From Cristatella mucedo (Eukaryota; Bryozoa; Phylactolaemata; Cristatellidae), in assembly GCA_009760855.2 (NCBI GenBank), contig WPIO01000004.1, positions 10,043,501-10,107,500 on the forward strand: 64,000 nt of DNA, read 5' to 3'. How positions within the stretch are numbered: position 1 is the first letter of the stretch; every line of letters begins with the position of its first letter. Under the pieces are notes generated by a model that had not been told where the DNA came from, made no database searches, and worked only from the letters and a program-made list of their open reading frames with translations. Below, piece after piece: positions 10,883-64,000 of the stretch. The translations under genes and the position numbers were made by a program.

Positions 10883-11657
10883 AGGAAAGCGAAGCCATCA
10901 AATAACCAACTAGACCACAACGTGGGAATGCACAGCGTTTGCCTGTCTCGGCCGAACCTCGAAAGGTCAGAGCCTCGACCTGAGTGAGCGAGCCAAGCCT
11001 ACTGGGACAGCACGCCCAGAAATGGCAGGCCACCCGGCTTGAGTGGGAGGGGCTGCAGCTGGCCGGCCAATTCGTTGGGCCACACACGCTCGGCCTTAAA
11101 GCTCTCTGCAATAGTTCGATCGCAGAGCTCCAGACAACAGCCGAACTTACGTGAGAAACAGGTTAGCCTGTGGCTTAGCAGTCCTGTGTACCGAGATCTT
11201 TTTTCAATTGACTACTTGTGGCTGAATTCCTGTCATTTGGTTCTTAAAGCATACCCTGATTGTCCTGTAGCCAAGAACAGTGGTGAAACTAGGAGTCGGC
11301 TGCTGCCAGGTCCTGCTAGCCCCTCCTTGCTCTCTGCGTGGATCCGGTAAAGCCGGCGAAGGCTCGGACCAACCCAATGCCGTGCATTGGCAACCTCATG
11401 CACCGTGTGCTGAGCCCACGTGCTCCGGCCAACGACAACAAGCACTTTCTTGGTCGAGGTGTCCAGCAACCCCACGGGCTGCCGTGCAGGTGCCGGCCAG
11501 CCACATGGTCACCCAGCTAGCCCACCGGCAGAGGGTGCCACCGATCGTTGGCACGGCTCTCCCTGCCACGAATGACGATCCATCGCTGCAGCGTTCCTAT
11601 GACTCAGGTAGCAGTCATGCGACCGGCGCAGACGAAGCGCCAGCTCAGGTGCAGCTC

Positions 11658-11663
11658 TTTATT
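11658..11663 (-). terminator. Possible KIF13B poly(A) signal AATAAA
   Basis: The first AATAAA found on the minus strand beyond the KIF13B stop, about 940 bases downstream. No GU-rich element was confirmed, so this is only a candidate. Confidence 0.25.
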
Positions 11664-12268
11664 AGGAAAAACGTAACCATTGTTCAACAGACCATTAGGA
11701 TAAAACAACCTTATCGTACAGCCGTTTGCATTGAAGAAGACCTCTTCAATAGAAGACGCGTCTGGAGAACCGAAAGCAGCCGAACACTCTGCTTGAGCGC
11801 GTGGAGTAGGAGGACGACAACATTTGATGTACGACACGTGTGATCGGTGAGGAAGGAATACGAGCGGGGGTCTGAGCGGCTGGTAGCAAGGCGGAAAACG
11901 AAATGGCCGCGACTGCGAACTGTGCGAATGTAGGCTGCAATTGCGCATTGCAAGAGACGCTAGAAACTACGAATAGAGATTGGCGCCGCCCGTCCAAGCA
12001 CTAACGCGGTAAGGCACAAAAAAAAGGGGGTGCACGATGAGTTGACAGTAAGCTTGCCCTAAACTTAAACCAGGCAAACAAAGAACTGACGCGCGACTAG
12101 CAAACATGCGGCAGACGAATGCGTCTGCTCGCCTGCCAATCGATTCTTTGTGATCGATGCTCTCGAACGAGCTCCCGTCAGCTGCCTCACCCATCCCCTG
12201 TGGCTGGCCGGCCGGTCGAGAGTTAAGGCTGTCAGGTGCGCAGTTATTAAAGCGATCAAGCTTAGGGC

Positions 12269-12271
<3 letters not shown>

Positions 12272-12334
<63 letters not shown>
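12272..12334. repeat. (GA)n microsatellite
   Basis: A 63-bp pure GA tract within the likely KIF13B 3' UTR, where it would be transcribed as (CU)n. Confidence 0.95.
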
Positions 12335-12336
<2 letters not shown>

Positions 12337-12603
12337 AAAGGCATTGCCCTCCACTGAGTGTTGTGCTTGCAGCTAAATGGATCGTGTCGAGCTCAGATGA
12401 TATGTGCATGCGCGCTTGTGCCTTCCCGGCAAGAGCAGCAGCAGCAGAAGCAGTCGTCACGGACTTACGTACGCGGAGGACAGCTGGGGCACTGAAGGCA
12501 GAGTCAGTAGCGCACAATAATCTCTTTCGAGGCGGCCTGCACTGCCGCAGCCGCTCGAATCGCTGCACTTGCTCCTGCGCTGGAGAGGGCCAGAGCAGCC
12601 GTT

Positions 12604-55670
<43,067 letters not shown>

Positions 55671-55780
55671 CTGCAGCGAGACAAAACCGAGGCTACAGGA
55701 AAACCAAGGCTGCACCACACTTCCTGTGTGGTGAGGCAGGCGCACGGAGGACAACACAGGCAGTGCGATGCAAGCGACCA

Positions 55781-56022
55781 AGAGTGAGAGAGAGGGAGGG
55801 AGAGAGAGAGAGAGAAAGAGAGAGGGAGGGAGGGAGGGAGGGAGGGAGGGAGAGAGAGGGAGAGGGAGGGAGAGGGAGGGAGGGAGGGAGGGAGGGAGGG
55901 AGGGAGGGAGGGAGGGAGGGAGGGAGAGAGAGGGAGGGAGGGAGGGGAGGGAGGAGGGGGGGAGGGAGGGAGGGAGGGGAGGGAGGGAGGGAGGGAGGGA
56001 GGGAGGGAGGGAGGGAGGGAGG

Positions 56023-56076
<54 letters not shown>
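55781..56076. repeat. (GGGA)n / (GA)n tract, about 300 bp
   Basis: Alternating blocks of GAGA and GGGA on the plus strand, (CCCT)n and (CT)n in the KIF13B transcript, ending about 110 bases before the acceptor of the switch II exon. Confidence 0.95.
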
Positions 56077-56078
<2 letters not shown>

Positions 56079-57040
56079 CAAGACGGAAATAGCAAGACGG
56101 CGCCTGTCGAGTGGACAAGGAACGAAACACGCCTGCAAGCAAGTGCATCTGCGTCTCACTTATGGAGCCATGCAGGAAACCTAAACTAGATGTTCACTGG
56201 TTCATATGTTCATGTGTTCATTTGCACAATTTTACAAGAACAGCTCACGGCCGAGAAGGTCAGCACGGAAATGTTAAAAGCCTGATGGCTCCCCAACATT
56301 TGCTCACACCAGTCACAATCGCCCTGGTGTGTGTGTGTGCACACACATATGCAGTAGGATGGCACCCGTCCAGGACAGAATCTGCCATTAGAATTTGCTC
56401 CAAAAGTGATGCAACCTTCGAGGCGCATTGCAGCGCTTCTGTGCTAAACTGAAAAGTAGGATATCAACAGTGAAAGCGTGTGCTTTTAAGGCAATCTTTA
56501 CACTGAACGTTCTGCGAAACCAGTGGTGCATGGTAGCTGCTGCACCTGTCTAGCATAAGTCGACAGACAGAGAGATGCAGTCCTAGACGGATGTGCTGGG
56601 GCCTGCATGAGCCGACTCAGAGACAGATAGACCGAGGGCAAAGAAAATCTACTATCCCAACCACTGATACTTGCTTTAACTAATTAATGCATTCTAGCTA
56701 CTTATTGCTGGCTAGCCCTTATTTAATCAAATCAATTAAGGCTATCATACCGTTACATTTATATAAACTAATATTAACAACATCATTACCATATAAATTA
56801 AGATATGATATATTATCGTAGTATATTGACAGTTGTACCGAGATGTCGATGTTCTCGGAGATGTGTGCTCAGCATCAGGCTCGGCTGCAAGTGCTGCCAG
56901 TAGTGTCACCAACTGCAGGCAACTCAAGGGGCAGCCATCCGGGTCAGGCTGCTGCCTGGTCGGCCGCTGGGCGAGCAGCTTTCGGCCGGGCAGGTGTGGG
57001 GCTCCCGGTAACACATTGAGCAAATGCACACGACCAACAG

Positions 57041-57224
57041 GAGGAGGAGGAGGAGGAGGAGGAGGAGGAGGAGGAGGAGGAGGAGGAGGAGGCGGAGGAG
57101 GAGTAGGAGGAGGAGGAGGAGGAGGAGGAGGAGGAGGAGGAGGAGGAGGAGGAGGAGGAGGAGGAGGAGGAGGAGGAGGAAATGAAATGAATTATATATG
57201 AGGAGGAGGAGGAGGAGGAGGAGA
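57041..57224. repeat. (GGA)n tract
   Basis: GGA repeats at 57041-57180 and 57200-57224, separated by an AATGAAATGAATTATATATG spacer. Confidence 0.95.
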
Positions 57225-58239
57225 GAAGCCTACAGTCTCTGTGCAGTGGTGTCTGGGATGCGTCGTGGCCAGATTTATTACTTGCTCCTGTGCTAGTTAG
57301 GCAGAACGCATCCCATGTGCACACACCCCTCCCTGCCCCAACCCCAGGGGTGATTGGGGATGTAACAGTCCAGTAGCAAGGCACATGAACCTTGGACCTT
57401 CCCAGCTACAGGGACATGCATCTATTAAGGGGCTCGGATGCCCGACAAGCACAGATGGAGGAGAGCACCTGTCATAACAGATGTCGGCACTACACGATCG
57501 TTAGCAACCTAACCTCTCCCAGACCGTCCCTAGCAGACTTCTGCAAGAGCAGCACAGCCTGCTCGGCAGGCACTTGTTCACCGGTCACGCTGCTCCCCCC
57601 CTGCTTCTTTCTCTCCCCCCCTCTCGCTTCCTTTCCCTTCGGAGCTCGGCAGGCCAGGGTGCTAGTGTGTCCGACATAGTCACGGTCATTGTAGGGAGGG
57701 CAGGCATCGGCTGCACGACACGAGTGGCCGGCAGCAGCCGGCAGTAGGAAGATGTCTCGGCAGCTGCAGCAGGGGCCTTATAGTAGCTTCACAGATGAGG
57801 GAGGAACTGGTGCAAGCCATGTAAAATTCATCGAGTGGTCTGATGCATCAGCTAGACAATGCACACCACTTGCAGCTGCTGCTCCAAGGCAGAGCTGGCA
57901 CAGGTCAGACCGAGAGCTCGTGCTCCGAACGGCAGGAGCAGGCACCAGCAGCCTGCCTGCATGCCTAAACTGACACAGCATCAGATGCTGCAGGCTGGAT
58001 CCCAAATCAGCACAAGCAGCCGACAGTCCTAGCTGCAATGTCCTGACGGTCTAACACGCAAAGAGAGCCAATGGAAAGGCTGCAAAATCGCTCGGCACGA
58101 ATCCAAGAAAATAGACAAACTGACAGACGACTCGTAGCATAGAGGGAGAGAGAGAGACAGACAAAGAAAGGAAATAAAAGAAGAGACAGAGAATGGGAGA
58201 GTGAGAGGAAGAGAAGGGGAGGGAGGGAGAGAGAGAGAC

Positions 58240-58361
<122 letters not shown>

Positions 58362-59159
58362 GGTGCTGGTGCAAAGTCACCAGAATTCCCTCAGTCAGCT
58401 GCAGAGCAGAGCGTGAAAATGCATGCTCTGCTTGGAGAATGCCTAAGAGGCCATTCACATTGAGGCATGTGGACAGAGGGCGAACCTTGTATATAGCAAA
58501 CCTCAACCAGCAACCAGAAGCGCAAGGCAGGGAAAGGTAGTGAGAAACGATAGCCTCCTTTTCGGCAAACTCATTCAGAAGCTTTCACGACCTGTCTTCA
58601 CGTTGGCTACTTTTTAGGATCTCTTACCTCACCACAATAAAAAAAAGGCTAGAATCTCACCAGAAACCCAGTTCACTCAAGTCTAGACTACCATGTTGTC
58701 GCAGAGCTTTAAAAAAAATGCAATCAAGCGTTTATAGATGGTAACATGAGTGCGGCCATGATTACGCAAAGCGAATCGCCATACCGAGACATTGCCTAGG
58801 CAGCCAATCATACGAAGGCTGCCTTGCACACCCACTTCAAGTCGGTTCAAGGCAGCCAGGGCCCGGTTGGCCCCTTTCCTTACGACAACCTGTAGGTCGT
58901 ACGAAGCACAGCCGATACAGTGCAGTGTGTCCTAAACTTAGTAAATTCGGGTGCTTGTTCCCCACCCCCTGCTGTGGCTCCTGGCCGAACTGCAGGACTG
59001 CCACAAAAAAGTGTTGCCCTCAATCTCTCTCTGATGAGGCTGCTAGGTCCTCAGGTCCTGCATGCCTCGGCTAGCCATTGCAGCAATTGCATCGACCTGC
59101 TCACTCCCTAATCGTCGTTGCTCAGGGAGATACATGGCTACCCTTTTCGTGTCGATGCT

Positions 59160-59550
59160 ATACCTAGTAAAAAACTCAAATCCTTTGGAGGTCGTGCCTT
59201 TAGTTCGTAGGCTCCAAAAGCCTGGAACTCACTCCCGACTTCCGCCACGACATCACTGACATGACCACGTTTAAAAAGAAACTAAAAACGTACCTATTTA
59301 TCACAGCATTTAGTAGGTCCCTGTGATTCAACATTTACGTGCTTATGCGTGCTGACACTGTGCATGCTGCCACTGACCATACTTGCAAGCTGACCCTGTG
59401 CATGTCTCTCCTAACAACGTTATTCTTGTTTATTGAGCATGATACCACTAACCATTATATTGTGTTTCCTTTGCATCACATGTAAAGCACCTAGAAAGAG
59501 ATTGAGTTCTATGAGGGAACTTTATCAAGTGTATTATTATTATTATCATT
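59160..59550 (+). mobile_element. LINE (CR1/L2 group) 3' end, copy 10
   Basis: In the plus orientation it has the family segment AAATCCTTTGGAGGTCGTGC and TTTAGTTCGTAGGCTCC, and FKKKLKTYLFITAFSRSL in translation. Then comes the tail AAAGCACCTAGAAAGAGATT and (TTA)n-like TTATTATTATTATCATT. Confidence 0.88.
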
Positions 59551-59847
59551 ATTAAGACTGGTGGTGACGATTTTTGCTTTTGCTGTCGAACTGAGAACGA
59601 AAAGCATTAGGCAATTATGCTGCAGCTGCAGACCGACTCAGCTGCACGTCCGTTGCAGCCCTTAGCCCCTTATCGGCTACTTCTTTGCTGCTGCTAAATA
59701 AATCAACCACCTCCTAATTCTGCTCTGCTTTTCCACAATTCGTGAGAGGAAGTCGAATGAATGGTAAATGCGAATGGAATGGACGAGTGAATGGACTAAG
59801 AATAGAATAAAACTAGTGAATGGAAGCAGATATAGGAGGTAGCCGGA

Positions 59848-59849
<2 letters not shown>

Positions 59850-59935
<86 letters not shown>

Positions 59936-59937
59936 GT
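59850..59937. repeat. (GA)n then (CAGA)n microsatellite
   Basis: GA at 59850-59901 changes to nine CAGA units at 59902-59937. Confidence 0.95.
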
Positions 59938-61257
59938 GAGAAGCTGGCCAGTACTCAGCTAATGGATAGCATTAATGCATTGCCTTGAGTATTGAGTCAA
60001 ACAACCTGGTCAACCTGGAGCAGTCAGTGAGGTCAGCATACTTAGCATTCCGGAGCTGGGGTTGAGGTTGATAGCCAAAACCAACTTGTGTCAGGAGGTG
60101 GAATGCTGGCGGGGCAGCGACAAAGTGTCGGCCAGCAGGTCTGGCAGAGCAGCTCACGGGCTTCCTCCGGGGCTTTCTCTGGGCTTCCTCTAGGGCTGGA
60201 GGGAGGGGCAAGGAAGTTTGGGGGAGGAGCCTTCCCTTTAAACACTGCCCACTCTCTCACGGGATTGGCTAGGGCAGCTCAAGGGTAGCTGACCAAAAAC
60301 TGAATTGCTGACTGTTCTAAGAGCAGCGACTCAGGTGAGGGCCAGCAGCCGTGGCAGGAGGCAGCAGCAGCAGCAGACCTGCTGGCCGCGTCTTAACGAC
60401 TTGAGGATCAGCGTCGATGCTGAGCAAACAGGCCAAACGCCACCTGCATTGAACGACAGTGCCCACTAAGACAAAGGAGGTGGCGTACTGCCTCCAAAAT
60501 ATAGGAAAAGCTGTCAAGAGCAGTGGCTGAGGAAGCAGCAGGCAAGCAGCAGCATCAGTGGTAAAGCCGAGAGAAGAGAAGGTAAGCACCACAAGCAGCG
60601 GTCGGCTCGGCCCGGCCACTGCCGGTGCACTCACCACTGCACGGCTGAAGGTCTTTGGTGCCAAAGTGCTGCTTGCTTGTCGTGGTGGGCAGCCACCTGC
60701 CTACCGCTGCTGCGGCCGGGGAGCAGACAGGCAGTCGCATGGGCTTCGTCCAGGGCGCCGCTCCCTTATTACTCTAATTGATCTCGCTGTCTGCTAGGTG
60801 GCTGTCTGCTGCTGCCCTCTCCCTCGGGCACCAGCGGCAGCCAGCGAGTGGGTGGCCCCGTCCAAACGACGGCGCTGAGGCGCTCGGCAGCTTTGCTATG
60901 AGCTGCCGACCTGATAGCACTGTCCGGCTAAGCCATGCATGGCCTCCTCCTACCCCGAGTGTCCACATTAGACACATCAGAGACTTTGGGCAAGGAATGT
61001 GGTTGGGCACCGGCTGGCTGAAACCTTTAAACAAACCCGAGACAATCTTGGCTTGACTAGGTATGAAAATAGCAGTCGGACCTGTTGCAAAAAAAGCTGT
61101 GCTCTTAACAACTTTAACTGACAACCCCACGGACCTGTTATCCACCTGATCGAAACTCCGGAGCTGATGTGAGATGCTAGATCACTGATTGACGTGTAGT
61201 GGACGCTTGCGACAGCTGTCCTCTGTGTGTGTGCTGTTTGTGTGTGCGTTGTTTGTT

Positions 61258-61368
<111 letters not shown>

Positions 61369-62177
61369 AGGCAGGCTAAATCAGCCCAATGCGACTGACA
61401 AGACATAAATAGGGTGCACCAGGCATGCCTCTGAGTAAATTTGCAGTAGGTTCAATTAATAAGACCTAAACAAACAGCAAGTTCACAAAGACCCCCTCCC
61501 TTAACCCACAAAGACGCCTGGGCTCCGTCAATCAATCCTGTCTCATCTGATCCAGCATGCACGCCCACCGGGAGACCAGCAGCAACAGAAGCTCGGCCTA
61601 TCCAACAATAACCGGCTTGTCTAAAAGCCTCGGCTCCAAATCGGAATGAATAGGCTCAGCCCTGGCCGCTGCGGTTGCGTCGGCTTCTACTTCAAGCAAG
61701 CTTCCCGGACCTGCTTCCAGCACTGCTAAGCCAAGCGCCAGCCACGCCCTTCGACCGGCCGGCGCCTAGACAAAGGGTCCTCATGCTCTGTGGCCACATA
61801 ATTATTGCAGAGTCGCCAAACCCCAGAGCACCGACGCGCCGGTCAGGCTCGAGGCTACCACATCGCGGGCGTCTACCATCGGAGGCTGGCGCCGATCAAA
61901 CGGCCTCTGCCTGCAGACTCGGCTGTCTAGCTGAGCGAACCGAGCGAGCGGGAGTACTGGAGACACCTGGCTGCTGGCTCACAAGACAGGACAGCCTTCG
62001 TACTGTTACGTTCGCCTGCCAAGGCTGCGTCGACGAAGCGCGAGCGACGGCAGCCAAGAAGCCGCGCCCATCGGCTCAAACAGCAGACCGGGGCAGCAGT
62101 GCAGGCGCAGGATATCAGCAGCCGCCCCGCGCCGCTGACGAGAAGTGTGCGCAACCGCTCCTTGTTCGCAAGATGAG

Positions 62178-64000
62178 ATGTGGGTATCGTCAGGCTGCGG
62201 CCGTGACATCGCACGGCGTCGGCCAGACGTGCAGCAGCGGCTGCTGCTGCTGCTAATCACGCACTCACTGCTCGTCGCGCACCCAGCCAACGGCGGCACT
62301 CTAGGCGGCCAGGAGAGAAACTCGCCAGAATCGCCGGCGACTGAAGCCGCGGGCGACAACAGGCCGCCGAGGAAGGCCGCCGAGCAGGCAAACGACTTGG
62401 AGGCGGAGAGCGGCGATTCGGCACTCAGCGCGTCAGCTGCAGCGCCGTGGCATCTTGCCGCCGATGACGACCGAGGTGGACCGAGAGCATTGCCGGCGCC
62501 TCCCGCAGAAGCAGCAGCAGCATTGGCGAGCGGGTTCGATTCGGCGCGGCTAACTTTGGCGGCTGCCGCCACACGAGGAGCGACGGAAAAGCTTGCGCCG
62601 ATGCAGCGTCAGGACGGCCGCGGTGGCGATGACGACAACGAGGTGGCCCTGTCGGGCGACGGCGAGTTCGAGGCGTCGCCTCCTCACACAGCCGAAGCCG
62701 AGTCGCTGGCCAATGGCCTGCGGTCGGGCAATGCCGGCCAATCAGCCGGTCAGACAGCACCAACGAGCGCCGCAGCGGCGCTGGCACCCGAGGTCGGTGA
62801 TGCGCCTGTAGGCGTGGCGAGCTACGGACAAGCGGGGCCGGCGATCGAAGCAGCGGCGGCGCCGACCTCGCCTTCGCCTGACCTCGCTGCCGTGGAGCTG
62901 CTGCCGGCTGCCGACACCCATCGACAGTGGCCCGTGTGGCCTGTTCCCGGCTCAGCCCGTCTGCCGGGTGCCGCTGGCGTGCTCGACGACGCCGAGCAGC
63001 AATTGATGTCGGCTGACGAAGTGCCAACGACGGGCGGGGATGCAATTTTGCCAGACAGCCAGGTGAGAGCGGCAAAAGAAGTGACGGCAGATGCCGAATC
63101 GACTGATCCGAGCCACGAACCGAGCGAGGATTGCATCACCGATCGGTGCAGCAGCACCCCTTCGCAACGATCGGCTCACGAGAGGGAGCCGGTGGCTGAC
63201 GGATTATGGCCGAACGACCCCAGAGACGACCCGGTTGAGCCAGCCGAAACGCCTAGGTCAGCGCCGGCCGCCGACCTGGATCAGCGGCTGCTAGTCTCGG
63301 CTGCCGGCACTGCCTCGGACGCCTTTGCTGCGAGCGCCGTGGCAGCGGCCGACGCTATAGCGGACGCACATTCGGTCGCTGCCGAGCCGTCAACGGCCAC
63401 CGGCAAACCGGAGGCAGCCGGAGCGGACGCGCGACAGCTGCACGAGGCAGCTGTAGGGAATGGCTCCTTCGTGCAGGCGGCCGCAGGAGCAGGCGATGGC
63501 AGAAATGACACCGACCGAAAGCAAGAGGGTGATGACGCGGGCTCTGCAGCCGATAGAATCCCGGGGCAGGTCGAAAGGAGTCGAGCGACAGGGCAACCGC
63601 CGGAGAGCAGCAGCAGCGCAGCTCAGGCTGGCGATGACTCGGTGGCTAGCACCAATACTGCGTTCGGCGCCGCCGCTGCCTTCACCGCCGGGACCCTAGC
63701 TTCATCACCAACCGCAATGCCGAGCATGAGCGACGTCGGCATAGAAAGTCGGCCGTCGGACGCTCATGGCACCGTGGCTATGCAGTATCAAACAAGATTA
63801 ACGGATACGCACAGCAAAATGTACACCCTGCAGCGGTGGCAGCAGCAGAACTCGAACTACACGCAGCCGATCGCTGCCAGCGTGGCAGCGCCGCCAGACG
63901 GCGCAGCAACGGAAGCAGGACGCACGGTGACACTCGAGCTGCTCCCAGCTGCCGCTGCTGAGAGCAGCGATGCTGCTGAGAGCAGCGATGCTGCTGCCAC
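62178..64000 (+). CDS. Long Ala/Asp/Glu-rich open frame, partial at window end, unrecognised
   Basis: From the ATG at 62178 the frame has no stop through 64000 (607 whole codons); an in-frame TGA at 62136 bounds it upstream. At this GC level a run this long is very unlikely by chance, and the frame reads consistently as acidic, Ala-rich protein (for example EVALSGDGEFEASPPHTAEA). Residues 22-34 form a short Leu-rich hydrophobic core after RRR at 13-15, which could be a weak signal peptide. The end carries AESSDA repeats. No domain is recognised. The start is uncertain: an acceptor-like TTGTTCGCAAG just upstream (AG at 62171-62172) could make this an internal exon. A strong donor CAG/GTGAGA lies in frame at 63062/63063, so part may be spliced out. 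Opposite strand to KIF13B. Confidence 0.65.
   Translation, partial: MWVSSGCGRDIARRRPDVQQRLLLLLITHSLLVAHPANGGTLGGQERNSPESPATEAAGDNRPPRKAAEQANDLEAESGDSALSASAAAPWHLAADDDRGGPRALPAPPAEAAAALASGFDSARLTLAAAATRGATEKLAPMQRQDGRGGDDDNEVALSGDGEFEASPPHTAEAESLANGLRSGNAGQSAGQTAPTSAAAALAPEVGDAPVGVASYGQAGPAIEAAAAPTSPSPDLAAVELLPAADTHRQWPVWPVPGSARLPGAAGVLDDAEQQLMSADEVPTTGGDAILPDSQVRAAKEVTADAESTDPSHEPSEDCITDRCSSTPSQRSAHEREPVADGLWPNDPRDDPVEPAETPRSAPAADLDQRLLVSAAGTASDAFAASAVAAADAIADAHSVAAEPSTATGKPEAAGADARQLHEAAVGNGSFVQAAAGAGDGRNDTDRKQEGDDAGSAADRIPGQVERSRATGQPPESSSSAAQAGDDSVASTNTAFGAAAAFTAGTLASSPTAMPSMSDVGIESRPSDAHGTVAMQYQTRLTDTHSKMYTLQRWQQQNSNYTQPIAASVAAPPDGAATEAGRTVTLELLPAAAAESSDAAESSDAAA
63951..63998 (+). repeat. 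Coding tandem repeat encoding AESSDA
   Basis: The 18-bp unit GCTGAGAGCAGCGATGCT occurs twice and a further partial copy reaches the window edge, inside the long open frame. Confidence 0.8.

Larger units (their letters stand above)
6319..12603. other. Intergenic region between KIF13B 3' end and RCCD1 5' end
   Basis: AT-rich DNA at 6560-6860 just upstream of RCCD1, a LINE end at 7028-8134 (+), another at 8845-9470 (-), a SINE at 9900-10058, a hairpin at 10848-10882 and a (GA)n at 12272-12334. The long frame at 11280-11843 (+) has no family resemblance and is not called. No promoter motif can be supported. Confidence 0.6.

Noticed and set aside
11280-11843. 187-codon plus-strand frame
   Set aside because: No recognisable motif and several overlapping frames of similar length on both strands, so likely chance.
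57041-57384. Poly-Gly and poly-Ser frames
   Set aside because: They arise from the (GGA)n repeat and have no start, domain or splice context.
60774-61145. 123-codon minus-strand frame tested as a missing KIF13B motor exon
   Set aside because: It contains no P-loop, switch I or other kinesin motif.
62006-63075. Minus-strand frames of about 190-216 codons opposite the long plus-strand frame
   Set aside because: They are shorter, Arg/Pro-rich shadows of a GC-rich coding strand. The plus frame is open about three times longer.

Overview
This is a stretch of animal nuclear genome. The evidence is intron-rich genes with GT-AG (and one GC-AG) introns, a kinesin-3 of the KIF13B/Khc-73 type ending in a CAP-Gly domain, LINEs of the CR1/L2 group, tRNA-derived SINEs, a Tc1-type transposase relic, a hAT element, and very many (GA)n and (CA)n microsatellites. 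The kinesin core reads like an invertebrate Khc-73/KIF13B. Species cannot be fixed from the sequence; a GC-rich invertebrate, possibly a spiralian, is my best guess. Both genes use the standard genetic code.

Layout. (1) 460-6318, minus strand: a complete six-exon gene for an RCC1-repeat protein that I recognise as RCCD1 (384 codons). (2) 6319-12603: intergenic, with two LINE fragments, a SINE and a perfect 35-bp hairpin. (3) 12604-55670, minus strand: 23 exons of KIF13B joined in frame. They run from the second half of the motor domain through FHA, stalk and DUF3694-like regions to a long Ala/Ser-rich tail and the C-terminal CAP-Gly, 1,806 codons in all. The P-loop and the first roughly 230 residues of the motor are not found in the window. 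The tail is split by a 12-kb intron (16115-28123). (4) 55671-62177: low-complexity DNA and a LINE end, with no recognised exon. (5) 62178-64000, plus strand: a frame free of stops for more than 600 codons that runs off the window edge, an Ala/Asp/Glu/Ser-rich protein I do not recognise.

Both recognised genes are transcribed right to left, so RCCD1 lies downstream of KIF13B in tandem. They have no known shared pathway: RCCD1-type proteins act with the KDM8/JMJD5 demethylase-like protein on chromatin and mitosis, while KIF13B is a plus-end-directed vesicle motor.

The most notable non-gene content is a 185-bp insertion at 50930-51114. Its ends, interior and 8-bp target duplication match the SPIN family of hAT transposons, which is known for horizontal transfer among animals. 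There is also a LINE family whose 3' stem-loop is shared by a tRNA-headed SINE, and several microsatellites lie directly against splice sites.

Exon coordinates come from hand-read splice sites. All exon lengths and phases close in frame, but single-base errors in position are possible.
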